The position numbers were made by a program, and so were the translations under genes. From the NCBI GenBank assembly GCA_025766275.1, contig JAFKAC010000002.1, positions 2,666,001 through 2,730,000 on the forward strand: a stretch of 64,000 bases of DNA, given 5' to 3'. The stretch is from Lactarius indigo. Its lineage: Eukaryota; Basidiomycota; Agaricomycetes; Russulales; Russulaceae. Positions within the stretch are counted from its first letter, which is position 1; every line of letters starts with the position of its first letter. The notes beneath the pieces were generated by a model. The model was given only the letters and a program-made list of their open reading frames with translations, had not been told where the DNA came from and made no database searches. Below, one piece after another: positions 38,643-51,836 of this stretch.

Positions 38643-39911
38643 TCAAGCAACCGGCGAACGAAGCGAGCTCACACGACGCGAGTCACGGTTGTGCCAATCA
38701 ACCAGAGGGGGCGGAAATTCAGCGAACTGACCTCCGCTACCTTCCAGGCATTCCAACGGTACCATCCCCTGCCCCCCACGCGTATTCGCACACAAAGCCC
38801 ACCCATCGTCAAACTCGGCACGGATGTACAGTTTCTCCCCAGGCGTGATCGCCAACTCGTCGGGGAGCTGGGGTACAAACGTTACCCGAACGAGCACCAT
38901 CAATTCATGTGTTGACTCTGAGGCTACCGTGCGTACGGCAGACGGTTGTGGACTAGGCGCGCTCGAGCGAACAGGGGTGCTGTGAGACCCGGGCTGTATA
39001 GCCAGAGCTTCACCGGTCTGAGGGATCTGGATATAAGGCGGTGGCGATTTGCGCGGAATGATCGGAATTCGCGGTTGGGCGGCCCCACCCTCACCATCCT
39101 CGTCACCACGCGTCGATGATGCGCCAGCAGTCATACCAACTTGAATGACAGGTAGTGATATTGGGTTTATTTCAGCGGCACCTTTCTCCAATGATGCGTC
39201 GGTAGTTGGGCGTCGCCATGCACTGATAGTCCAAGTCGCCCGGCGTGCAGTACGCTTCTGGATTCGGCGCCTCCGTAAAAGGAAAAATGCCAGTGCACCC
39301 ATCGCAAGGAGAAGGAGAATGACGATGGCTGCGACGGCTCCGCCCGACACTCCAGTGCGTTTTTTCGCCCCACCCGTCGAACCAGTAAGAACTGGGTTCG
39401 AGTCTGCTGACGGGGTCAGTGCGACCATTGCAGGTAGAGTTGTAGTCCCAAAACGGGGGCCCTGGAAACCCAGTCCGGTACTTTGCGGCGGCGTGGTGCT
39501 CGGAGTAAATGTGCTTGTGGTGGTGGCAGGTGGTAACGACGACGATGTGGTGGACGATGAGCTTGTCACTGACGAAAGTGTGGAGGTAGAGACGAGGCTA
39601 AGGGACGACAGGGAAAGGGTAGGAATTCCAACCACTGGTGAAACCTGCACAGCAGTGGGGATAGTGGACGGTCCCTGTGTACTCGAGGAGGATACACCCG
39701 TAGGATCTACCGGGCTACCTGGGGGTAGGAGGGGGTTGGGACCAAGCCCTGGATCTTCGTAGTACTCATCCCAATGAGAGTCTGAACCGTGAAGAGTACT
39801 TCCCGCGCCAGGCGAGGGGTTGATGTAGAGGGGATTGCGTCGAAAACCGACATCCAAGGCGGGATGCCGCTCCGCTTGATGGGCCCGCGCAGCAGGCAGG
39901 AGGGGAGACAT
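38643..39911 (-). CDS. Ser/Thr-rich single-pass membrane protein with C-terminal SH3 domain
   Basis: Single exon of 422 residues. The ectodomain (about 1-195) has an acidic aromatic stretch near 46-54, then a Thr/Ser/Pro-rich mucin-like region. One membrane span lies near 197-214 ('VAAIVILLLLAMGALAFFLL') followed by a strong basic stop ('RRRRIQKRTARR'). A Pro-rich linker leads to an SH3 domain at about 337-398 ('HELMVLVRVTFVP', 'DELAITPGEKLYI', 'DDGWALCANTR', 'QGMVPLECLE'). This is the Fus1-like order: O-glycosylated ectodomain, TM, SH3. It is a second TM-SH3 gene in this window; the two share layout but little sequence outside the SH3. A cell-surface or polarity role is inferred. The lack of introns is unusual here. 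Confidence 0.82.
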   Translation of the reverse strand: MSPLLPAARAHQAERHPALDVGFRRNPLYINPSPGAGSTLHGSDSHWDEYYEDPGLGPNPLLPPGSPVDPTGVSSSSTQGPSTIPTAVQVSPVVGIPTLSLSSLSLVSTSTLSSVTSSSSTTSSSLPPATTTSTFTPSTTPPQSTGLGFQGPRFGTTTLPAMVALTPSADSNPVLTGSTGGAKKRTGVSGGAVAAIVILLLLAMGALAFFLLRRRRIQKRTARRATWTISAWRRPTTDASLEKGAAEINPISLPVIQVGMTAGASSTRGDEDGEGGAAQPRIPIIPRKSPPPYIQIPQTGEALAIQPGSHSTPVRSSAPSPQPSAVRTVASESTHELMVLVRVTFVPQLPDELAITPGEKLYIRAEFDDGWALCANTRGGQGMVPLECLEGSGGQFAEFPPPLVDWHNRDSRRVSSLRSPVA

Positions 39912-40525
39912 AGAGAAAGAGGAGGGGCCAGTGGCCAGAGGTTGAAAAAGAGAAAGGGATCACTGTGCGCAGTTCATTGACGTCCTGTGAACAAGAAACG
40001 GGGCTGTGTGTGAAGCCCCCCATGGCGAACAAACGGGCCACTTCAGTTGGAGCCGCTTCGTTGCGACGGCTCGTAGGGACGGCAACGGTTAGATCACATG
40101 TACAATATGTAATCCTGACACGCTTATCGAGGGATACAAAAGGGGGCAGATTGCCCAGACCACCTCCATCCATAAATCAGATGTCAAACAAGGATCATTT
40201 AAATTGATCGTGAATGGGTTGGCAGGGGGGACGACAGTCTGAACCAAGTACTGTAGGTCAGAAACGCCTAAAAATAGGCCTCTCAACAAGCCCTCTCAAT
40301 CGTTTAGCCGCAGGGGACAAAGGTTGTGTATACTGTAGTAAATTATTTGGTGATGTACTATACAGTCCGTTGGATTACAAAAATCAAGGTACAGTATGCA
40401 AGCAAAAATGCGACGTGAAGGTCCAAATGAAATCATGTCCGTGTCCGTGTGATAGTGTCAGTGAATTGTCCGGTTCATGCATCGTCGTGTATCAAAACCA
40501 TGTCCGTGAGTAGAGAGAACAGCGC
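39912..40525. other. intergenic between two minus-strand genes
   Basis: About 610 bp. Contains the promoter of the TM-SH3 gene and the 3' end of the Kre9-N gene. No gene recognised. Confidence 0.4.
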
Positions 40526-41073
40526 TCATTCCTGGATGGTGAATTTAGGGCTAAAATTTCCCGAGTCTCCGAACACTGCGCCAGTTATGTAAGAAGAGGC
40601 CAATGGTGAACAAGACACAATTGGTACTTACGAACAAGGGAATAATCATCGCCGGGTTGTACCTTGGGGACTTTCACCGTGGCATGCCCAACGACAACTT
40701 TGAAATCGGAGGCCAGGACAGCTACAACAGTGTCAGCATTTATCGGAATCGGTCCGAATCAGGGCCTATCCTACGTACTGTTGGTGGTTCGGTCACCCTT
40801 CCTCAACATGATGACACCATTAGGGTTCGTAATTTGTTGCGGCGGGTTGCTGTTGTCCCTATCATCGAGAGGATCCAATAAGCTTTCCGACTCGGCCCAT
40901 GATCATGGGACATACCAGGTAACATTGTGGACGCTCCCGATCTTCCAAACAGTCCCAGCGTGAGGATACGTGATAGGGGGAACATAAACGTCTCGAACGG
41001 CAAGGGGAGCTGCCGCCACGAGAGACATAAGAGTAACAGTGAAGACGACGAAGATGCTTGTGAGGGTGGTCAT
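40526..41073 (-). CDS. small secreted Kre9/Knh1 N-terminal-domain protein
   Basis: Four exons (40916..41073, 40779..40858, 40632..40721, 40526..40575) give 125 residues. A signal peptide is clear (about 1-22, 'IFVVFTVTLMSLVAAAP'). The rest is the Ser-Thr-rich GPI-anchored/Kre9-Knh1 N-terminal fold: 'ITYPHAGTVWKIGSVHNVTW', 'DNSNPPQQITN', 'VVVGHATVKVPKVQPGDDY' and the closing 'LFGDSGNFSPKFTI'. Unlike many relatives it stops right after this domain, with no Ser/Thr-rich tail or GPI signal, so it should be freely secreted. Kre9/Knh1 proteins affect beta-1,6-glucan in yeast cell walls; for this short form the role is unknown. Confidence 0.9.
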
Positions 41074-41943
41074 GAAGTGCATAATGTGGTCAATAGAGAG
41101 GAGAGATGGGTTTCAGGTGTAGTGTAGAGGAGACTATTTGCCTGAGCTCCAGCCTGCTTTCCTCTGCCCTTTTAAGTCAGAGATGAGTCCGAGCGGCCGC
41201 CGTAGTTCTGTGTCGCCGTCGCCCGAGTTTCGGACTTGTGCTTGTTCAGGCAATGCGAATGCATCATTTTGGCCCGCAGCCGCGGTGTGGAGCAGTGAAT
41301 GAATGGGCGTCTGGTTCCTCCGACCGGTAAGTGCATAGCCTAGCACAACCCTGGGCTCGCCGATGTTCATTTCTAATCCCCGTCGCCCTACCTGACAAAC
41401 CAGGTCTGGTGGGGCCTGTTGCCGGCCCAGATGACCACACATAGGAGCTGAGTAGTGCCAGCAAACTCGAATGTCGGCAACTATATCTTACTGTTGCTGA
41501 CTCACCACTCGCTGTATCTATGCTCCGAAGTTGATCATGAGACGATGACCGTAATCCTCTTTAATGCTCAGAAGCCGGGTCTACAATAGTTCGGGCGACA
41601 AGGACGGCGGAGCCACCGCCTTATGCAGTGTATTACCGTAACATTACCTTCTTCTCGGCCATCTTGCCCATGGTCCTGTGTTGGCTAACCCCACCCTAAT
41701 GTCACGACAATTACCCGATTCGCAAACGATATACGAGGTTGCCGTCAACGGACGGCTCAAGTATCGCCGAGCTCCATGATGGCGAAGGTCGAGAAGCTGT
41801 GGCGGAGCGTTCTCCCGGTAACACGCCCTCGTTATTGGGCTATGGTTCGGCGAGATGGACGGACCTTCGTTGGCGATGTGTAACTTATGGAACACGCACA
41901 CGCTGCACAACCGGATAGCCCCCGGCACGGATCGGGGAACTTC
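41074..41943. other. intergenic between two minus-strand genes
   Basis: About 870 bp holding the Kre9-N promoter and the FAN1 3' end. Minus-strand frames at 41134-41464 and 41644-41928 have no family motif. Nothing else seen. Confidence 0.4.
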
Positions 41944-44900
41944 TTAACCTATCTCGGGGAGATCCGTACGCAGACGCTTCGCAGCGGGACCGTTTTCCGA
42001 GTCGATGCAGGGCGAGGTATCCTCCGCCGAACGTTTCCTGACCAGGGCGAGGCTCAGGTCATCCTCCTGAAGGTACTGTGAGGCATCCAGTTCGTCTTCC
42101 TCTTCGCACTCCGATGCCAGTGTCTCCCAATCGGAATCCACCTGCTTCGCCTTCTTCCGCTTGGGTTTTGGCCTCGTTGACCGCTTCTTGATCGTCGTTC
42201 GTTGTTTTTTGGAAGGTTCGCCCAGCTCTGCTACGTGGCACACCTCGACTGTGACCTCGGCACGCTGCATGACATCAATCCAGAGCTGGTGAAAATCCTT
42301 AAATTCCAAGTCACTGTGGACGACATTAAAGAAATATTCCCACTTTTTGGTTCTCCTGCAGCTTGTCACCAGGGCCCTTGACCTCTACAAACTTGCAGTG
42401 TTTTTCTGAAATTTTCCAGAGAAAGAGATCTGGGACCCCCGATCCACGCTGGGCATAGTCTTCGCAGAGTACGCGACACAAACAAGCCAAGGCCTCCCCA
42501 CTAAAGCACTGCGCGAACGTCAGTTCAATTGTACTAGCCATCGAGATCCGAGCGTACCTCGGCTATTTCGAGAAGGTCCTGCTTGGGGAAGAGGTCCCAG
42601 CGCACGCCTAGACACCAAGTCCCGCGCTCCCGGTGTTCGTTGTCGATGTCTTCTATAATGGTGCGCGCTTTGCCTTCGCCTATCTCGTCTAAGCGAGCTT
42701 CGATGATTTCCTCCCGTGAGAGGTAAAAGGTGTCCTCAAAGATGTCGAGCGGGGCAGTCTGGTAAGGAGTCTCGAATGCTCCGGGGATGGGAGCAAAAAT
42801 GATGTCCCAAAACAGCAGGCCAAAGAGGGTGGTGACAATCCGGCCTTCACAATGATACCCTCTATATCCAAGGCGCTCATAATGCTGTAGCGCGTACGTT
42901 TCTACGCTCACAGCCTCGTCGCCTTGTCCTTGCCATGTTGATTTGCCTTTTTCGGAATCCTTGGCGTTCATAGAGACGCTGTCAGGATCAGAGTAAACGC
43001 ATTAAAAAAGGTTGTTCACACCCTTTGTGAGATAGAGACCGGTTTCGCCTCGATCTTAATAGCTGTTGTCTTCGTGACAGCGAACGACAGGATGCTTTGC
43101 TTTACTTTCGTCGGTGTGTTGAACGGCGGCTGTTGCGTCGTTTGTATTGCGGCGGGATTTCGCAGTCGAGCGCCTGTAATGTATACGTCCTCAGCAACTG
43201 CGAGTTGGTCTTCTTCATGTCTCTCCTCTGGGCTGATGCCCATCTTTTTCTCCAACATCGTGAGTCTTCGCGACAGACTCGGGCGGTAGACTGGGCGTGG
43301 GATATAATCAGCTGCAGTTGTTGGAGACCAAATGAGATGCGCCCACCAAGATGCGTATCTGGGTCGTTCAGAGAGTCGATCAAACCAAGCATGGCACGTC
43401 TCAGGGTTTCAGGGCTTTTATCACCATATCTTGTCAGCACAAGGGCTCGCCGCTCATACCATTTCCCACGTCGCCCCCGTCTCCAACGGCGCTGGTTCAA
43501 TAGAGCCTCGAGGACCTCGAGTTCCCGATCATAATCCTTTAGGACACCAAGAGCTTCTGCGCCTTTCTGCACGATGCGCGTGAGGAACGTGACCTGTCAA
43601 AGGGCACATTTGAGTACAAGTGGATACGGATATGTATGGCACAAGAACACACCCCGATCAAATCTCTCTAGTCCTCGAGGCCTTGGACAACTGTTACCCC
43701 CCCCAAGCGCCTTCCATTCAGCGTAGGCGATCTCAAATATGGCCAGCACTAGCCGGGCATTATGGAAGCGCGAGCCCTCTTTGACGATATTGTCTTCCCC
43801 TAAGTCACTTTCTCTTGTAATGCCAGCTTCACCCTTGACGGTGGACTGGGAGAGAGAGGACAGGTGACTTGCCACCGAGCGGGAACGCGAACGAGCGCTG
43901 GGTAGAATGAGGGTTTTGTCGCTGAGTGCATCTATTTGCCCTTCGAGCTCGAGAGCGCGCTCATAGGCAAGAAGTGCGGGGCGTGTAGGCCAGATATCGG
44001 AACTTCGTGTGAAAACATACGGATGGAAAGCACGTCGATGTGCACTTGAGAGTATGGAGGGTGTAAGAATGGCTGGGGTGTACTGCGTGCTAGAGTCGCT
44101 TCGCGTTACTCCAAGCATAAAGAAGGGGTAGGACATGCATACCAACGAAAGTAAATCAAGTTGAGCCTACGCAAAAGGGTGAACACGGAATCATTAACGC
44201 GGGTGCATGTTTCTGCAAATTCATTGTCATTCAAGTAGGGGTTCGCCGAGGAGACGGGAACGCACCGAGAACATTTATTACCATTTGGCGAAGGCGGGCG
44301 CATTGTGATGTCTTAACGAAGGGTAATTGTGTCTGTGATGCGGGTTTCTTTCTGGCTCTTGCTTTCTGATGAACATGATGAAATAGTAGAACCGATTGTG
44401 AGGAAGCCTGCTTGATTAGCGCATTCTCAATTGCTGCACGCTATACGGCGTATCTTCAGAGTCAGCATATATCTATGATGCCATGTAAACGTTTCTTACG
44501 TTCCAACTAGTCTTCTTTATCTTCATATCCTTTGCTAGCTGCTTGAGCTCGTCCAAGGTTAAACATTCCAGAAGCTCAGGGAGTTCCGCATGTGAGTGAT
44601 CCTGAGCAAAGAAAGACAGTTCTTCACACGGTTGCTGGAGGGTATCTTCGATCTTTATCGAAGAAGGCCCTGCTTCAGCGTTGTGGTACTGCGGAAGAGC
44701 AGCGAAGTGTTTCACGGCATCCTGCAATGGATTATCGTCGAAAGTGAGGTCTATGATCTCCCGTTCCTCTTGTTTGACTACTGGCTCCTCCGTGGGACGT
44801 TGATTCGCCGCGGCACAGAGTGTATGGAGGGCAGCTTTAATATTATCACCCAGTTCGTGCTGGTACCTCAGCGTACTGAGACGATGCCATTTCCCAGGTT

Positions 44901-45282
44901 TGCGGAGGCAGAGACGAATAAGAAGATACCTGGCCGAGTCTACGTGGGCGAGGATAATCAGAAACACATAGATGGCCACCACGTTTCGATACGCACAAGG
45001 AAGTAGGTTCAACCGATGAATAAAATCGAGTTCAGAGGAATGGAGAAGGTGAGATTCGTGTTTGAGTATGGCAGCCAACATCTCTGTTTTATTTTGTTAA
45101 CGCAATTACAATTAGCAAGGAGAGGGGTACTATGTACCATCCAAGAGTTCAATATACATGGATTGTCGCTTATCATCAACATCCTCGTCAACAGGTCCGG
45201 TACGAGGTTGAGATGCGGAGTCATTCCCTTGACCAAACAAAAAATCATGTACAGACTGAGTGCTGGGCGATGGCAATGACAT
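41944..45282 (-). CDS. FAN1: FAN1 structure-specific DNA repair nuclease
   Basis: FAN1 is a 5'-flap endo/exonuclease for interstrand crosslink repair. Eleven exons (45138..45282, 44997..45083, 44500..44939, 44266..44440, 44143..44212, 43651..44089, 43347..43593, 43020..43290, 42558..42978, 42344..42508, 41944..42285) give 933 residues with no frame break. Seen in order: 'YSARYLLIRLCLRKPGKWHRL' region, an acidic IDLTFDD patch, a SAP-like helix ('TLDELKQLAKDMKI'), TPR helices ('WPTRPALLAYERALELEG'), 'TTLFGLLFWDIIFAPIPGAF', and the C-terminal VRR-NUC site 'GVPDLFLW...CKFVEVKGPGD', which supplies Asp, Glu and Lys of the PD-(D/E)xK centre. A Lys-rich, NLS-like tail of about 95 residues follows. 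The start is uncertain: 45282 is used, but an in-frame ATG at 45384 would add 34 residues. Confidence 0.92.
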
Positions 45283-45432
45283 GGCAAGCTTGCGATACTG
45301 CTTCAACCGATCGCGACTTGTCCCACATGTGCACGTGTCCGTGTTTGTTGGGTTTCGTTTGGTCACAGCCAAATGCTGAGTCATCAGTGCCAGTGCTTTA
45401 CCGACCGACGTTAAACCAAGACCTGGATCAAG
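45283..45432. promoter_or_regulatory. divergent promoter FAN1/PRP45
   Basis: A 150-bp gap (or 48 bp if the longer FAN1 start is used) separates the two start codons. One CACGTG palindrome lies at 45332-45337. Confidence 0.45.
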
Positions 45433-47445
45433 ATGTTGGCTACTGCCCTCGCTGCGTGAGTAGCCTTGTCTCTTCATTTTCTCAATGCCTTCTAACATCG
45501 CATAAATAGTGCCCTCCCTCCCCCTGTTCATGCCCCTGCTGTAGCAGACAATGAAGAAATCTTTCAACAGTCTACTCCATCCACCTCTACACCTCCACCC
45601 ACCGTCGCTTCTCGCCAGATAGTACCCCCTTATGGTCAGAGGAATGGATGGAAGCCGGCCTCACAGGAGGACTACGGTGCGCGCTATTTGGAGCGTCTTG
45701 AGAATGTAACTTACATCACAGTTCAAGGTGACGGAGGTGCCTTTCCTGAATGCCATGTCGCCCAGTACCCTCTGGATATGGGTCGGAAAAAGGTATATTT
45801 TGGGTTATATCATCGCTTTCACTGCTTCATGCTTTCGTAGGCTTCCTCAGGAAATACACTCGCTCTTCAAGTAGACAGTGAGGGCAATGTCCGTTATGAC
45901 GCCATTGCGCAACAAGGGCAGCGGCATGGCAAGCTCGTCCAATCGCAGTTTAAGGACCTCGTTCCATTGGCCCACCGAAAAGATATCGACGAGGAGGCAC
46001 GTTCTATGGAGCGGCCTTCCGAAGACGAGGTCCAAGCCACGGCCGAGAGGACTCGTGCTGCCCTCGAGAAGATTACCAATGGCAAGATCAAAGCCGCGCA
46101 ACCCAAAAATGTCCCAGACAGCCAAGGTAAAACATCGTTTATTCGATACACTCCCGGTCAACAAGCCAGCGGTGCTCTTCAACAACGTATCATCAAAATG
46201 ACTGAAGTCGTGGAGGATCCACTTGAACCTCCTCGCTTTAAGCACAAGAAAATTCCTCGTGGACCACCCAGCCCACCACCACCAGTGCTCCGCAGTCCAC
46301 CACGGAAGGCAACCGCACAGGAGCAAAAGGAGTGGATGATTCCTCCATCAATATCCAACTGGAAAAACAACAAGGGTTTCACAATTCCCCTGGACAAACG
46401 TTTAGCGTCGGATGGCCGTGGGTTGCAAGATGTACGTGAATCACCTATCTTCCTGCCCTAGGTGCGGCATTGACCTACTTCTTCAGGTACACATAAACGA
46501 CAATTTTGCCAAGTTCTCAGAGGCTCTGTACATTGCCGACAGACACTCACGTGAGGAGGTTCACCAGCGCTCCTTGATGCAGCGAAAGCTTGCCCAGAAA
46601 GAGAAAGCTGCCAAGGAGGAGAACTTGCGTTTGTTGGCGCAGCGTGCGCGTGAAGAGCGCGCTGGGATTGCACCGCCTCGCCCTTCGGCAGAGACTCTGG
46701 GTGCGATGAAGTCTTCCCTCGCTGCCTATGGGAGTGACTCGGGAAGCGACGACTCGGAAGGCAACAAATCTGAAGAGGAAGAGGAAGAGGCCGCGAAAGT
46801 GCGCGACGAGATGCGCGCTGAAAAACGACGTGAACGCGAGCGCGAGATGCGCATGAACAACATGGGGACGGAGCAGCGTGCCAAAATGCTTGCCCGTCAG
46901 CAGAATCGCGATATATCCGAAAAAATCGCGTTGGGCCTCGCGAAACCGACATTATCAAAAGAGTCAATGCTCGACTCAGCGGTTATTTAATCAGGAATCG
47001 TTATCGGGCACTTTTGGGGACGAAGAATCTTACAGCCTGTATGATAAGCCACTCTTCCATGGCTCTTCCGCGGCGGCGGCGATATACAAGGCGCGCGGCA
47101 ATATCACGGAAGAGGATGAAGAACGCTTCGGGGGTGGTACGGAGGAGGGCATTGGGCGTGCATTGGATAACGACCGTTTTGGACTCGGACAAGCACAGAT
47201 CGGATTCGAAGGTTCTCGGGAGCAGGAAGTGCGCGAGGGCCCTGTGCAGTTTGAGAAGGACACGGCAGACGTGTTCGGGGTCGATAAATTCCTGGATGAG
47301 GCGAAGAGCGGGCGGAAACGGGGACTGGATACCGACGCGTGAGTGTTTTGGTTCTTTGGGGTGCTTGTGCTGACATGGACCGCAATTGGACAGGGGATCC
47401 TCGCGAAAACGACAGCAAATTGAGAAGGCCACAGAACGAGAATGA
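45433..47445 (+). CDS. PRP45: SNW/SKIP-family spliceosome protein (Prp45), one frame break
   Basis: SNW1/Prp45 is a core spliceosome component acting in the second step. Six exons (45433..45455, 45510..45676, 45728..45792, 45841..46431, 46487..47338, 47394..47445) give 582 residues. The 23-bp first exon supplies the ATG ('MLATALAAALPPPV'). The SKIP/SNW domain carries the name-giving motif 'SISNWKNNKGFTIPLDKR', preceded by 'IPRGPPSPPPPV' and followed by 'INDNFAKFSEALY'. A long Glu/Arg-rich helical tail has 'LYDKPLF' and ends in a basic 'GSSRKRQQIEKA'. Exon 5 needs one surplus base at 46979 skipped to read on through 'RLFNQ'. With so central a gene, a sequencing insertion is the simplest explanation. 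Confidence 0.92.
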
Positions 47446-47611
47446 GCTTGGCCGCCTTAATTCTATTATATTTAGTTTTAGTTGTACTTTTACTTTACCG
47501 AGGGCATAATGCTGCTGTTGTCAGTGCTCACATGACCACCGCGTGACCCCGACGCGTCAAAGTTGGCCGTCGTCGCCTTTGCTTTCACGGTGATTGACAC
47601 TAACGGGCGAG

Positions 47612-50184
47612 ATGCTCGCCGTACTGACCTCTAATCCACATTACTATCACCGAACGTTCAGCTCTCCAAAAAGGTCCTCCAGCTCTCCCTCCAACCCGTC
47701 CGGCACCTCTTTCTTCGTATGTGGCGAGCGTTTGGTCTCCGGACAACGCCTCCCTCTATGTCGCCACAACAGACTCGCTCGCTCGCTACGATACTTTTGG
47801 CACACTTGTCAAATCGCTATGGCCGTTGCCTGACAGTGACGCACCCATAGATCACGATTGCATCAGTGGTCTCGCTTTAAAAGACAAGGGCACGCTTATC
47901 CTGTCTATGGGAAATTCGGTGCACCTCATTGAACATTCTTCCTCGGCATCCTCAGTCGACAAAGATCGTACAAACACTACCCACGCACCCCGATCCGGAT
48001 CCCATCCTTGCCCTGTCACTCTCCCACGACGGAACATTGCTCACTGTGGCATCCAAAAGTGCTGTCGTCGTACACAATCTCGCACTCGGTGTCCAGACCA
48101 CGCTCCGTGGACTCCCCGGTCCCGTTGGAGTATGCACGTTTCACGTCCACTCCCGTGTGCGCTTGCTTTTGGGAATAGGCCACAATCTGGTAATCTATGA
48201 CATTACGCGCCCATCGGGGCCCTCGCGCATCGCCTCTATTGGTGATGGTGTCGGAGGTAGCGTGATAGGTGTAGCAGTGTAGCCCGTACAGCAAGACGTT
48301 GCTCGCAGTCGCCTGTCGTGGAGGTTACATTGCCCTCGTGGACCTCGACAAAGAACTAAGGTATGCCGCGGCCTAGGTGATTGTGGGAGGGAGTAAATCA
48401 TGTTTTTTTCAGCATCATTCGCTCTTTCCGCTACGATATCACCGTGACGTCCCTACTCTTTTCTAATGATGGTGCGACGTTGTATGTCGGGACGGAGGAC
48501 GGTGACCTACTTGTGCAAACACTTCGCTCTACGGAGACTCCTAAAACAATCGCCGTTGGCGACCAGGGCTGCAGAGTCGAAGGGCTGGCTATAGCGGTGC
48601 GTACATGGTCTCCGACTATGACGCAAGTCTCATTTTGTTCTCCCCCGTAGAAAAAGAGCAAGCTCTCGACCGACGTCAACTCGAGAACTACTGGTTCCCT
48701 CAACTAATAGACCGTTGACCCAGCATGATATTAATAGCCCCACACGATCACCCGTGACTAAAGCGCCGTATCCCACGTCTCTGAAGAAGTCAACGTCTGA
48801 CAGCTCGGCGGAGGCGAGTAAGCTCCCACCGAAGAGTGACACCCCTCCGGTCCGAAAGCGCGTTAATTCCGCTACAGCCCTCGGAAGCCGGAAAATCGTG
48901 TCGTCCGTACGAAGCATGTTTGCAAATGAGCCGACTGGTGCGTCTCGTGCGCCCAGAAAACGTGTGATTGCTGAGTCTGTATTTTGCAGCCACAGATCCA
49001 GCGACACCTGCCGTGAAGGCAAACAAAGGTCGTGTGATAACTACGCCTCCTTCACCTCCACAGGTTTCCACCACCCCCACTAGCAAACCCCCTTCGCGCC
49101 TTTCTGTTCGATCTAAGCCAGCAAGTCAAGTATCTCCGGTGACACTATCGGTCCCTGGAGGTAGAGTGCGCCAACGGACGGTATCGGGGTCGACGCGCAA
49201 CACGAGTGGACCAGAGGTGAAAGCAGGCAATCTGACGACCCCGCGCATCACCCCCCGCGTGCGGACGACGTCCGCGCCAAAAAGTGTCGCGAACCTGAGT
49301 CCTCAGGCCCTTCGCCAGCGGACCAAACCAGCTACGTCTCCGGTACACCCTACAGGACCCCGCCTTCCGACCTCGCCGCCTACCACTTCCGTATCTTCGC
49401 GGCGGATGCCAGGTGCAGCTGCACGAGGAGCTGCGGCATCCGGCGGCCAGGTACGAGAGACAGCGCGACAGCGTACGACCTCGGCTGTATCGCGCACATC
49501 TACTACACGTGCACGCTCGCCTGTGCCGCCAGTACCGAGAATACCACCGCGAACTCGGAGCACCAGCACACGTACACCATCACCAGAGCTTTCGATGTCT
49601 TCGCTGCTTTGTGACACGGCGCCTCCTTTCCCAATAAAGAAGCAAGACCAGCCGCGGAAAAAAGGCTTGTCGGTGCTTGGGCTCGCCACTCCCGAGGTCG
49701 AACGATGGATCGCAGGGAGGGGCTCAGAAAAGGGTGACGTTGTCAAGTTCCCCATCGACGGTGATGAGGAGGACGATGTCGAAGGGGCGGGAAAGCTTGG
49801 GGGGATCCGAATCGAGGAAGAGCTGATGGAACAAGGAAACGGCACCGAGGCGCGACGCCTGCGGACGCTCTCGATGCAAATCACGCCGCGGAAGTCGGCG
49901 TGGGCTGCATCCCCGCTCCGTCACAGTATTCGCGGAGGGTTCTCCTGGTTTGAAGGGGGTGACAGGGTTGCTGCACGCGCTTGATCTCGGACGCGATGCT
50001 CGATTTTCGGCAAGAAACCCGCTCAGAAATTGTTGGGCTGCACCTCGATCTGGTGCGCATGGGCCAGTCGTGGCGTAAGGAGATGCGCACGGCGATGCAG
50101 GAGTATGTGGGTGATCTGAAGGAGTTGAGAGAGGAGAACCGGAAGCTACGAGAAGAAAATGAGCGGTTGAGGAGAGGATATTAA
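47612..50184 (+). CDS. NEDD1-like WD40 / coiled-coil protein, multiple frame breaks
   Basis: NEDD1 recruits gamma-tubulin complexes to spindle poles. Three exons (47612..48360, 48413..48596, 48651..50184) give about 819 residues only if seven surplus bases are skipped: near 47641, 47964, 48277, 48693, 48979, 49964 and 49983. Between these points the reading is coherent. WD40 strands form the N-terminal third ('ASVWSPDNASLYVATTD', 'SLSHDGTLLTVASKSAVVV', 'LLFSNDGATLYVGTEDGDL'). A long Ser/Thr/Pro/Arg-rich middle follows. The last 65 residues are a helical, charged segment ('QETRSEIVGLHLDLVRMG', 'LREENRKLREENERLRR') like the gamma-tubulin-binding end of NEDD1. Either it is a pseudogene or, more likely, this stretch is error-rich. 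The NEDD1 assignment rests on architecture and remembered C-terminal sequence. Confidence 0.72.
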
Positions 50185-50452
50185 ATTAAGGCTCTTAAAT
50201 TAAGGCATTGTTCGGGTTCGGGAGCGAGTCGAAGCCGGAGATGCGAGTTATCTTAGCTTTGTACGTACATTTACCCAAGATAAAGGAAGACCAATCCTTC
50301 ACTGACAGATCACACTCGCTGCATAAGACCAGCAGAACCGGTACCTGGGAATTCGTTTCTACGTGAGTAATTCCAGTCTTGTCGGCTTCCCGGCTAGCTT
50401 CCAGTTGCAAGTATTTATCATCCCCCGAAAATATTCTCTCATCAACACAACC

Positions 50453-51684
<1,232 letters not shown>

Positions 51685-51836
51685 TTGGTAATTCCGTGTA
51701 ACTTTACGTCGGTTGTGTACTGTAATTTTTGTTGAGCGCCTCTCACTTTGAGGCCGGGCCGCATAGAATAAAAAGCCGACACGACCCGCGACTTGGAGGG
51801 AGAAACGAAAGGCCAACCTGCCAAGCGCCATTGGGC

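Noticed and set aside
49303..49884. Minus-strand frame of 193 residues
   Set aside because: Low-complexity shadow of the Ser/Arg-rich NEDD1-like middle region.
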